Part shown: positions 31,057 to 37,558 of the stretch, in pieces | How positions within the stretch are numbered: position 1 is the first letter of the stretch | How the letters are laid out: each line of letters opens with the position of its first letter | Origin: Solirubrobacterales bacterium | Lineage (GTDB): Bacteria; Actinomycetota; Thermoleophilia; Solirubrobacterales; Solirubrobacteraceae | DNA length: 37,558 nucleotides | NCBI GenBank assembly: GCA_025964115.1 | Contig: JAOPZM010000251.1 | Span: forward strand, 1-37,558 | Direction: 5' to 3' | Program-made: the position numbers and the translations under genes | The notes under the pieces: model-generated | Database searches by the model: none | Told to the model about the DNA's origin: nothing | Seen by the model: the letters and a program-made list of their open reading frames with translations, nothing else

Positions 31057-31462
31057 CCCGTCTCCCTCGATCGCCTACCGGCCCGCCGTACGCCGACCGG
31101 TTCCCCCCGCTCGCTGCCGGCCGAACACGCTACCGGTACATACGACCATGGTCAAGGCGACCATGCATGGGCCATCGAGCCGCCGCGCGCGGATGGCGTC
31201 CGGGGCTTCGCGCGGCGCTGCGGGAGGGGGCCGGCACGGGCGTGAACGCCCTGTAAACACGGGCAATATCGTGTTCAAACCGGTCCAACATCCAACTTTG
31301 GATTCGCGCGAAATCCCGTCCGCATCCGTGATAAGGTTCGCGCCTACGTCCTCCACGATGGACGGGGGAAGCAGGCCCGGAGCCGCACAGCGGGTCGGGG
31401 ATGGGACGGTGGCTGGACACATAGTCGCCCATGATGAGGCGACCGGTAACTAGGGAGAGACC
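31057..31462. promoter_or_regulatory. 406-base intergenic region, divergent promoters and structured leader
   Basis: It separates two divergent genes for exported proteins. Inverted repeats seen are AACACG/CGTGTT (31256-31275) and GTCGCC/GGCGAC in the last 50 bases before the ATG at 31463. A GTCC...GGAC hairpin precedes a G-rich stretch near 31370-31420. A GATAAG-type hexamer near 31332 could be a -10. AGGGAGAG lies just before the ATG. No known riboswitch was recognised and no gene is convincing. Confidence 0.35.
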
Positions 31463-32248
31463 ATGAGAAACATCAGGTTGGTTGGTGGCCTCGCCGCCGC
31501 GGTGTGCGTGCTCGCTGTTGGTGCGGCGCCTGCGATGGCCCACCAGTTCGTGGCGAGCAAGACCGGCAAAACGGCTGGGCGGGGCTTCGAAGAAATCATC
31601 GTCGAAAAAGGCGTGGCGCCGGAATTCGAACCCGCGCGTATGCAGGAATGGAGGCTCGGAGCCTTCCGGATCCTCTGCTACAAGGCCACGGGGGCCGGCG
31701 AAGTCACGGAAGGCGGGTCCGAAACCTTCACGACGACGACCAAATACTCGAAATGCGGCTGGTACCCGCAGGCCACGAACACGCTCCACGTCGGGGCCGG
31801 CTTCAGCAAAACGGGCATCCAGGTGATCTACCACGCCAACGGCTACACCGAAGCGGTCGGCAATGGCGAAGGCGAAGAATACGAATTCAAAAAAGCCGAA
31901 GTGCTCGAAACTTCGGCCTTCATCAAAATCTCCTCGACGAAACTGTGCAAGATCGTGATTCCCGCGCAGACGATTCCCGTCAGGGCGATCAGCCACCCCG
32001 GAGAAGAATTCTCGTCGGCGGTGTTCAGCAACACCGAATTCGAACTGAAAACGGGCGTGTTCCAGAAACGGCTCGTGATCCAGAACGAATTCAAGAAAAT
32101 GAAATTCAAATACGCAGGCGAAGAAACGCAATGCACGAGCGCGCCTGAATTCGAAAAACTGTCTGAAGAAGGCGGCGGCGGCTCGGCCGGCGTCTACAAA
32201 GGCAGCCTCGAAGAGCGCCTTGTAGGAGGCAGCCTGAGCTGGGAATAG
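31463..32248 (+). CDS. Secreted protein of unknown function with strong GAA/AAA codon bias
   Basis: A 261-residue protein. A signal peptide (MRNIRLVGGLAAAVCVLAVG-AAPAMA, cut before HQF) precedes a beta-rich part with four or five Cys (ILCYKATG, KYSKCGWYP, TKLCKIVIP, TQCTSAP) and many Glu, Lys and Phe residues. I recognise no domain; the style matches a family of exported proteins abundant in Thermoleophilia. Nearly every Glu is GAA and most Lys are AAA, in contrast to the GAG/AAG habit of most cytoplasmic genes here. AGGGAGAG before ATG supports the start. A textbook terminator follows at 32278. Likely highly expressed; role unknown. Confidence 0.85.
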   Translation: MRNIRLVGGLAAAVCVLAVGAAPAMAHQFVASKTGKTAGRGFEEIIVEKGVAPEFEPARMQEWRLGAFRILCYKATGAGEVTEGGSETFTTTTKYSKCGWYPQATNTLHVGAGFSKTGIQVIYHANGYTEAVGNGEGEEYEFKKAEVLETSAFIKISSTKLCKIVIPAQTIPVRAISHPGEEFSSAVFSNTEFELKTGVFQKRLVIQNEFKKMKFKYAGEETQCTSAPEFEKLSEEGGGGSAGVYKGSLEERLVGGSLSWE

Positions 32249-32277
32249 CCTCGCTCTGAAGTAACTCGTGCACGAAG

Positions 32278-32309
32278 GGAGCGGGCGCCATCGGCGCCCG
32301 CTCCTTTTT
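32278..32309 (+). terminator. Rho-independent terminator
   Basis: GGAGCGGGCGCC (32278-32289) pairs perfectly with GGCGCCCGCTCC (32293-32304) around a three-base loop, followed by TTTTT (32305-32309). It is the only classical hairpin-plus-T-run terminator in the window and ends the secreted-protein gene 29 bases after its stop. Confidence 0.92.
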
Positions 32310-32403
32310 CTTCGCTCGAGCCGCCCCGCGCCGGGGGAGCAGGCTCATGCGCCTGGGTTCAGAGAGGGCGCGCCGTGGGCCCGGGACCGGGGCCCGGGAC
32401 CGC

Positions 32404-34164
32404 TCAGCGGTGATCCAGCACGGGCAGGCTCTGCCCGGCGTCCTTGGAGCGGTACATCGCGGCGTCGGAGCGCCTGACCAGCTCTTCGGCCGTGGTCGCA
32501 TCGGAGCTCGTGCACGCGACGCCCACGCTCGCTCCGAGCTTGACCGTGCCGCATGACAGATCGAAGGGACGGCGCAGTGACTCGCAGATCCGCTGGGCGA
32601 CGCGCATCGCGATGTGCTGGCCCGGGATGTCCCGCAGCACGACGAGGAACTCGTCTCCGCCCAAGCGTCCCACCTCGTCGTTGGCGCGACTTGCCACCTT
32701 CAGGCGCTCGGCGACCAGCGTCAGAAGCTCATCGCCCGCCGCGTGGCCGAGGGTGTCGTTGACAGGCTTGAAGTTGTCGAGATCTACGTACACGACCGCC
32801 GTCTCGGGTGAGCCCTCGAGGTCGAGCTCCTGCTGGAGGGCCTGCAGGATCGACGAGCGGTTGTGGCAGCGGGTGAGCGCGTCGAAGGTCGCGCGTTTCT
32901 CGAGCTCCCGGCGGGCGCGGGCGCTTTCGGTGACGTCGAGGACGCACGTGATCGCACCGTTGACCTCGCCGCTGGGCTTCAGCAGTGCCCGCACGCTCAA
33001 AAGGGCGCGCCGCCACACTCCCGACCGCAGCACGATGTCGACCTCCACGTCCCGGTCGACGCCGGTCTCGAGGACCTCGCCGAGCGCGGCGTCGAAGCTC
33101 GCCGTCCCCTCGTCGGTCAACGTCCGCAGGATCGTGGCGGCGGGCGGCCTGGCTGCGCGGCCGTTCTCGCCGGAGTCGGGTCCCTGCGTGCGGGCGTCGT
33201 GCTCCAGGGGCTCGGATCCATGCAGGATCTCGAGCAGGCGGGCGTTGCTGTAGACCACGTCGCGCTCGACGTCGAGATGCAGGAGTCCAACGGGCATCGC
33301 GTCGGTGAGGCGGCGCAGCAGCTCCTCGCGCTCCTGCAGCGCTTCCTGGGCGCTCATCTCGGCCGAGACGTCGATCAGCTCGACGAGCACGTAGTTGCGG
33401 TCGGGCTCGTTGAGGAAGTTGTGCAGGGTCGTGTCGACCCACATCCAGCTCCCGTCCTTGCGCCTGCGCCGCAGCCGCGTCTGCTGGGCGCGGCGCGTGG
33501 CGAGCACCGTCAGCCAGCCCTCGACGGCGCGGCCCTGGTCATCGGGATGGATCTGGTCGAGCACCGAGTTGCCGATCAGCTCCTCGGCCGTGTAGCCGAA
33601 CATCTGGGTGAAGGCCTCGTCGCACTCGAGCACCCTCGCGCCCTCGTCCTCCAGCAGCGTGGAGAAGCGACACGTCGCCGGTGCGACCTCCGGAATCTCG
33701 CCGGACTCGTCGGGCTGCTCGGCGCTCGGAAGGATCACGCACAGCACCGCGTCATGGATCTCGCGGACGTCGAGGAAATTCAGCGTCACCCACGTCGTCG
33801 GCCTGTCGAGCATGCGGACGGGGCCCGCCGCCGCGCCCTCCTCCTGTGCCCGCAGCCAGAGCTCGACGACTTTTTTGCGGTCCTCTGCGACCACGCCATC
33901 GATCACCGCGCGACCCTCGATCGCCGCCTGGCCCCACAGGCCCACCGACTGCGGCACGGGGACGATCAGCCCGTTGCTCGAGAGTCCGCACACCAGCGCA
34001 TCGGGGTGCTCGCGCAGGAGGGCCTCCGCGGCCCGCGCGACATTCTCGGGCTCATCGCGACTCCCAGCCGAGCTGGACATCGGCGTTGAAGGCGGCGGAT
34101 CGGAGACTGGGCTGGAAGGCGATGGCTGCATGGCAGCAAAAACTCTCTGCGAAACATCGGTCAC
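32404..34164 (-). CDS. PAS-PAS-GGDEF diguanylate cyclase
   Basis: A 586-residue protein without clear membrane helices. Residues about 40-160 look like a degenerate sensor. A PAS domain at about 175-270 reads CDEAFTQMFGYTAEELIGNSVLDQIHPDDQ with the PAC end RRRRKDGSWMWVDTTL. A second PAS-like domain is at about 285-415 (AMPVGLLHLDVERDVVYSNARLLEIL). The GGDEF domain is at about 425-580, with GGDEF at 502-506 and the inhibitory RxxD site RAND at 493-496. All active-site residues for making c-di-GMP are present, with product feedback control. AGGTGA before ATG supports the start. It lies 101 bases downstream of the CrtC-like gene on the same strand. Confidence 0.92.
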   Translation of the reverse strand: MTDVSQRVFAAMQPSPSSPVSDPPPSTPMSSSAGSRDEPENVARAAEALLREHPDALVCGLSSNGLIVPVPQSVGLWGQAAIEGRAVIDGVVAEDRKKVVELWLRAQEEGAAAGPVRMLDRPTTWVTLNFLDVREIHDAVLCVILPSAEQPDESGEIPEVAPATCRFSTLLEDEGARVLECDEAFTQMFGYTAEELIGNSVLDQIHPDDQGRAVEGWLTVLATRRAQQTRLRRRRKDGSWMWVDTTLHNFLNEPDRNYVLVELIDVSAEMSAQEALQEREELLRRLTDAMPVGLLHLDVERDVVYSNARLLEILHGSEPLEHDARTQGPDSGENGRAARPPAATILRTLTDEGTASFDAALGEVLETGVDRDVEVDIVLRSGVWRRALLSVRALLKPSGEVNGAITCVLDVTESARARRELEKRATFDALTRCHNRSSILQALQQELDLEGSPETAVVYVDLDNFKPVNDTLGHAAGDELLTLVAERLKVASRANDEVGRLGGDEFLVVLRDIPGQHIAMRVAQRICESLRRPFDLSCGTVKLGASVGVACTSSDATTAEELVRRSDAAMYRSKDAGQSLPVLDHR

Positions 34165-34265
34165 CTGACGGAGGCTGGTTGAGCCGCCGGCGGCCCAATG
34201 GACGGTTGGCGGATGGCCGATTCGGCCCCGGCCCGGGCCCGCGGCGCGGGCGCCGCCGCCGAGGC

Positions 34266-35255
34266 TCAGCCGTCGCTGAACGGCGCGATCGGCACGCCGT
34301 GATCGCGATCGCGCATCCCAAGCTCGTAGGCCGCACCGTGCGCGGTGCGCAGCGTGCGGCGCCCGTCCCCGCCGGGCGGCTCCAGCGTGAGCGCGAGCGC
34401 GGAGACCGAGCAGTTGACGACGTCGTGGTCGCCTCCGCCCGGGTCGGTGTAGCGCCAGCCGGCGGCGGCGTCACGGGGCACGTCGACCCGCGCCTCGACG
34501 GCCAGGCCGCTCTCGCCGCGAAGCACCAGGGCACAGCCGCCGGCGCTCTCGCGGACGCGCAGGCCGCGCGCCACGAGCCCCCCCAAGCGGTGACGGCGAC
34601 CGTCGATCGCCAGTGCGCCGTTGGCAACCCACGGGGTCAGCCGGCCGGCGATCCGCACCCGGCCGAGGGTCACGTCCAACCATGCATCCGGCGCGTCCTC
34701 GAAGCCCACGCCGTGAAGCCAGATCCACCGCTCGGCGTGCTCGGAGCCCCAGTTGTGGCCCACCATCCCCGGCCACGAGCGCAGCTCGATCCGCCGGCCG
34801 GGCAGCTCGAGCACGCCGTCGAACTCCGCCATCGGGACCGGGCTCGTGGCCTTCGTTCGGGGCAGCGGCGCCCGGTACAGCCACCGTCGAGGGAGGTGTA
34901 GGAGCTCCGGCTCCTCGGAGCTGAAGCTCAGCGACCAGCGGGCCTCGCCGCAGCTGCCCGCCGCGCGGCCCGGGCCGAGGACGGCGCCCTGGGATCCCTG
35001 CTCGCCGACGGCGATCCAGGCGTCGGCGGGCGCGCTCAGCCGGTCGGTCGTCAGCTTGTGCATGAACGGGCGGCCACGGCGCGCATCGAACACCGTGCAC
35101 CACACCGATCCCCTGGGCCTGCGGCCCGGGTCCTTGTGGACCGTGTTGCGTATCCACACGCCAACGGGCTCCGTGGGTGAGACGGCGCGCAGGTAGAACG
35201 ACTCGTACATACCCGCCCGCTCCGGCGCGCTGGGAAAGACCGCCCGCGTGTTCAC
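34266..35255 (-). CDS. CrtC/AttH-like lipocalin-fold protein
   Basis: A 329-residue protein without signal peptide. The centre reads GMVGHNWGSEHAERWIWLHGVGFED, the hallmark of the hydroxyneurosporene-synthase (CrtC)/AttH/tocopherol-cyclase-like lipocalin pair. The opening MYESFYLRAVSPTEPVGVWIRNTVHKDP and the RPTDP..G..V..FDA text match the actinobacterial branch. CrtC adds water to carotenoids, but no carotenoid genes are nearby and the branch is functionally unassigned. GTG at 35255 is used; ATG at 35210 (MYESFY), with GGAG six bases upstream, is possible. It is divergent from the BadF-type kinase gene, 44 bases apart. Confidence 0.7.
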   Translation of the reverse strand: MNTRAVFPSAPERAGMYESFYLRAVSPTEPVGVWIRNTVHKDPGRRPRGSVWCTVFDARRGRPFMHKLTTDRLSAPADAWIAVGEQGSQGAVLGPGRAAGSCGEARWSLSFSSEEPELLHLPRRWLYRAPLPRTKATSPVPMAEFDGVLELPGRRIELRSWPGMVGHNWGSEHAERWIWLHGVGFEDAPDAWLDVTLGRVRIAGRLTPWVANGALAIDGRRHRLGGLVARGLRVRESAGGCALVLRGESGLAVEARVDVPRDAAAGWRYTDPGGGDHDVVNCSVSALALTLEPPGGDGRRTLRTAHGAAYELGMRDRDHGVPIAPFSDG

Positions 35256-35299
35256 CGGACGATCGTAGTCGCCGAGCCGTTTCCTGAGAGGATGCCGCG

Positions 35300-36337
35300 A
35301 TGAAACGAGACGCCCTGGTCAGGCTGCCCGACGCGCTGACGCGGCCGAAGCGAGCTTCCGCCGGCGCTCGTTACGTACTCGGCGTCGACGGCGGTGCCAC
35401 GAAGACGCTCGCGGCCGTCCTCGACATGGACACCCGCCGGCTTCACGTCGGTCACGGGGGGCCCAGCAACCAGGATGCCGTCGGCGCCACCGCCGCGGTG
35501 CGAGCGCTCCTGGAAGCGGCCGATGAGGCGATCGCCGAGGCGGGCATATCTCCCGAGCGCCTCGCCGCCGCGGTGCTCGCGATCGCCGGGACCGACACCG
35601 AGGCGATCGTCCGCAACGTGCGCGCAGTCCGCACCGAGGACTGGCTGGTCGTCAACGACGTCGTCGCCGCCTGGGCCAGCGCCACCGGCACCGGACCGGG
35701 AGTCGCCGTGATCGCCGGCACCGGCTCGAACGTCTTCGGCGTCGGGCCTGACGACACCCCCTGGCGGGCGGGCGGCTGGGGCCACCTGCTCGGCGATGAG
35801 GGATCCGGCTACTGGCTCGGCATCCAGTCGATCAAAGCCGCGCTCGACGACCGCGAGGCGTCGGGGCCGGAGACCGCCTTGAGCGAGCGGGCGCCCGCCT
35901 TCTTCGGTCTCCAGACCGTCGAGCAGCTCGCCACCTATGTCTACTCGAAGCCACTCACCAAGGGCGAGATCTCGGCCCTGGCGGTGGAAACTGCGAGGCT
36001 CGCCCAGGCGGGCGACGCCGTCGCGCGCGAGCTCTACGTTCGCGGCGCGCGAGAACTCGGGCGGCAGATCCGCGCCGTCATCGAGCAGACCGGGCTACGG
36101 GGCAGCTTCCCCGTCGGCCTGATCGGGGGCGCCTTCAACGCCGGCGCCGCGTTCATCGAGCCGCTCACCGCGGTCATCCACGAGGCCGCCGTCGAGGCGC
36201 ACGTCGCGCGGGTCGAGCTGCAGCCGGTCGGCGGCAGCCTGCTGCTTGCCGCGCGCGCCTGTGGCCGCGCCGAGAGCCTGCAGCCGGCCGAGCTGGCGCG
36301 GCTCATCGAGGAGGCCCTCGCGCGCAAGCCGCTGTAG
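35300..36337 (+). CDS. BadF/BcrA-family ATPase, N-acetylglucosamine kinase-like
   Basis: A 345-residue ASKHA-fold kinase. The phosphate-1 loop is VLGVDGGATKTLAAVLD (residues 26-42), and the phosphate-2 region is VVNDVVAAWASATGTGPGVAVIAGTGSNVFGVG. WRAGGWGHLLGDEGSGYWLG is diagnostic of the GlcNAc-kinase (NAGK) type, and GLIGGAFNAGAAFIEPL is the adenosine loop. It should phosphorylate an amino sugar such as GlcNAc, probably from cell-wall turnover. The radical-dependent dehydratase activators of the same superfamily are unlikely, since no Cys cluster is present. GAGAGG eight bases before ATG supports the start. Its stop is two bases from the convergent PfkB gene. Confidence 0.88.
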   Translation: MKRDALVRLPDALTRPKRASAGARYVLGVDGGATKTLAAVLDMDTRRLHVGHGGPSNQDAVGATAAVRALLEAADEAIAEAGISPERLAAAVLAIAGTDTEAIVRNVRAVRTEDWLVVNDVVAAWASATGTGPGVAVIAGTGSNVFGVGPDDTPWRAGGWGHLLGDEGSGYWLGIQSIKAALDDREASGPETALSERAPAFFGLQTVEQLATYVYSKPLTKGEISALAVETARLAQAGDAVARELYVRGARELGRQIRAVIEQTGLRGSFPVGLIGGAFNAGAAFIEPLTAVIHEAAVEAHVARVELQPVGGSLLLAARACGRAESLQPAELARLIEEALARKPL

Positions 36338-36339
36338 CC

Positions 36340-37278
36340 TCACGGCACCGCGGCGGCCCGCACGCGCGACTCGACGGCGCTCCTGTCCGCGATGCCGCTC
36401 GTGCCGGCGGCGCCGATCCTCAGGGCGGCCGCCGCCCCGGCGAACGCCACGGCCGGCTTCGGCTGCTGTCCCTCGCCCAGAGCGATGAAGAACGCCGCTG
36501 CGAACACGTCGCCGGCGCCGACATCCTCGCCGGGCTCCTCCGTCGGCTGCGTCGGAGCGTGCAGCGTCTCGCCGTCCGGCAAGAGGATCGTCGTCGGGCG
36601 ATGCCCAGCCGTGATCGCGACCACCGCGCCCACCTTGCGCGCGCTGGACAGGAGCGCCGCACAGCTGTCGCGCTCGACCTCGCTGATCACGATCGCGTCG
36701 CACGTGGCTGGCAGCGCGAGGAGATCGACGGGCGTCAGCGAGATCTCGCCGCCGTTGCCCGCCCACTGCCTAACCAGGCCCTGCGGCGTCAGCCCGACGA
36801 AGTCCGTCTCTCCGCGCCAGCGCCGCGGGCTCTCGCGCGCCACCGGCGCCAGGTGGAGGATCGCGCTGTCCACGACAGGCTCCCCCTCGATCGGCCCGGC
36901 CCATGCGAGCAAGCGCTGGGAGCGCGTCGCACCCGAGCCCGACGTGTGGAGCGTCGTCGTCTGCCTCGACGGCTGGATCTCGATCGCGAGCTCGCCGCGG
37001 TAGGGCTCGAGCAGCGCCTCGATCTCCTCCTGGCGCCCCCGCGTGAGGATCAGAGCCCGCAGGCCGAGGCGGCTTGCCTGAAGCGCGCTGTAGAACGCGG
37101 AGCCGCCCGGCCGGCGCGTGCCGTCGGCCATCACGTCGACCGTCACATGGCCGACCGTCGTGTAGTCGAATCGTCCGCCCGGACTCGTCCTCTGCACCGG
37201 GCCTGTGGCACGATGACGCGGTTCCTGCCCGGCCGGCGCGCGGCGGTGAGTCGCGTGCACCGGATATGCGTATACCAA
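36340..37278 (-). CDS. PfkB-family carbohydrate kinase
   Basis: A 312-residue ribokinase-fold enzyme. The N-terminal GHVTVDVM..GTRRPGGSAFYSALQASRLG is PfkB signature 1. The C-terminal PGEDVGAGDVFAAAFFIALGEG holds the anion hole and the catalytic Asp of DVGAGD (signature 2). The usual substrate lid is short, and the specific sugar is unknown. The first 35 residues are unlike the family. TTG at 37278 has GGGAGG seven bases upstream, but an extended -10 (TGGTATACG) within the same bases would favour GTG at 37260 as a leaderless start; GTG at 37197 is a third choice. It converges on the BadF-type kinase gene two bases away. Confidence 0.83.
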   Translation of the reverse strand: MVYAYPVHATHRRAPAGQEPRHRATGPVQRTSPGGRFDYTTVGHVTVDVMADGTRRPGGSAFYSALQASRLGLRALILTRGRQEEIEALLEPYRGELAIEIQPSRQTTTLHTSGSGATRSQRLLAWAGPIEGEPVVDSAILHLAPVARESPRRWRGETDFVGLTPQGLVRQWAGNGGEISLTPVDLLALPATCDAIVISEVERDSCAALLSSARKVGAVVAITAGHRPTTILLPDGETLHAPTQPTEEPGEDVGAGDVFAAAFFIALGEGQQPKPAVAFAGAAAALRIGAAGTSGIADRSAVESRVRAAAVP

Positions 37279-37319
37279 ATCGAATCCTCCCGTCGACTGT
37301 TCTCCTTGCCTGAACCGCG

Positions 37320-37558
37320 ATGACCGTCCCCTCCCCGAACAGGCGCCTCGCCTCGTCGTGCCTGGCGCTCCTCACGCTCGCCCTCGGCCTCGACCTGGCA
37401 CCCGCCGGGGCGCACGCCGCGGGGAGTGCGCGGTCGCCCTATCCGGCCGGCGCCACGCGCGCGTCGATCATCGCGCGGCCGTCTGACTTCGCGCGTCCCG
37501 CCGTCCACCGCAGCCGCGCCGGTGCGCGCGGGCGGTCGGCCGCGAGCCGCTCGCCACG
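37320..37558 (+). CDS. Start of a secreted protein (3' end outside window)
   Basis: The ATG at 37320 is the only start, because an in-frame TGA lies at 37311-37313, and the frame is open to the window's end. The product begins with a signal peptide: a basic PNRR, then ASSCLALLTLALGLDLAPAGAHA-AG. An Arg/Ala/Ser-rich stretch follows (SPYPAGATRASIIARPSDFARPAV...). About 79 residues are visible. No domain can be named from this part. It is divergent from the PfkB gene. Confidence 0.6.
   Translation, partial: MTVPSPNRRLASSCLALLTLALGLDLAPAGAHAAGSARSPYPAGATRASIIARPSDFARPAVHRSRAGARGRSAASRSP

Noticed and set aside
31320-31450. c-di-AMP, cobalamin or c-di-GMP riboswitch
   Set aside because: G-rich fragments are suggestive, but none of the conserved blocks of these classes could be lined up.
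32863-34089. Plus-strand open frame of 408 codons
   Set aside because: It is a shadow of the PAS-GGDEF gene; no domain, no ribosome site.

Overview
The window is high-GC DNA with short intergenic gaps, TTG/GTG starts and -10 hexamers of TANNCT type. Together with many exported RCC1, Ig-like and TIG-domain proteins, a ScyD-like secreted protein, Tat-exported ferritin-like proteins and a mycobacterial-style R2-like oxidase, this points to an actinobacterium, most likely class Thermoleophilia (Solirubrobacter/Conexibacter-like). The class placement is inference from gene content; there is no rRNA gene in the window. It reads as ordinary chromosome: two tRNA genes, no insertion sequence, no CRISPR array and no phage genes.

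Layout. Positions 1-3022: end of an RskA-type anti-sigma factor, an S4 RNA-binding protein, a two-domain VOC protein, and a UbiE/MenG-like methyltransferase followed by a UbiA-like membrane protein (possible quinone pair). Positions 3024-8399: a leftward unit (59-residue small protein, galT, galK; overlapping ends) diverges from a CUT2-type sugar ABC transporter (binding lipoprotein, permease, one-domain ATPase). Positions 8494-12105: L,D-transpeptidase, a 56-residue membrane protein, tRNA-Ser(GGA), and a YtrA-type GntR repressor flanked by two related membrane-anchored proteins, then a 358-base spacer holding a nested stem-loop. Positions 12106-16107 (leftward): ScyD-like secreted protein, a seven-blade RCC1 protein with paired cysteines, and an Nramp-superfamily transporter. 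Positions 16254-21683: inorganic pyrophosphatase, a GGDEF-EAL protein, a Tat-exported ferritin-like protein, a 38-residue membrane peptide and an HD-GYP protein with a long proline-rich tail. Positions 21771-27294: cytochrome P450, GNAT acetyltransferase, tRNA-Arg(ACG), split-barrel flavoprotein, MBL hydrolase, then a tight arsR - R2-like diiron protein - arsC operon. Positions 27346-37558: a 1236-residue Ig6-RCC1x7-TIG3 surface protein, a secreted protein with strong GAA/AAA codon bias, a PAS-GGDEF protein, a CrtC/AttH-like protein, a BadF/GlcNAc-kinase-type ATPase, a PfkB-type kinase and the start of a secreted protein.

How the genes work together. The galactose genes and the divergent ABC importer look like one uptake and catabolism module. 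Three proteins that make or break c-di-GMP lie within 18 kb. The arsenic-type operon is the most unusual unit: an R2lox/ribonucleotide-reductase-R2-like diiron protein sits between an ArsR repressor with a CxC metalloid site and an ArsC reductase, overlapping both genes. Its active site mixes R2lox and R2 features (Glu first ligand, Tyr at the radical position, Ile where R2lox has its cross-linked Val). Several genes appear to have leaderless mRNAs, with a -10 hexamer 6-7 bases before the start codon.
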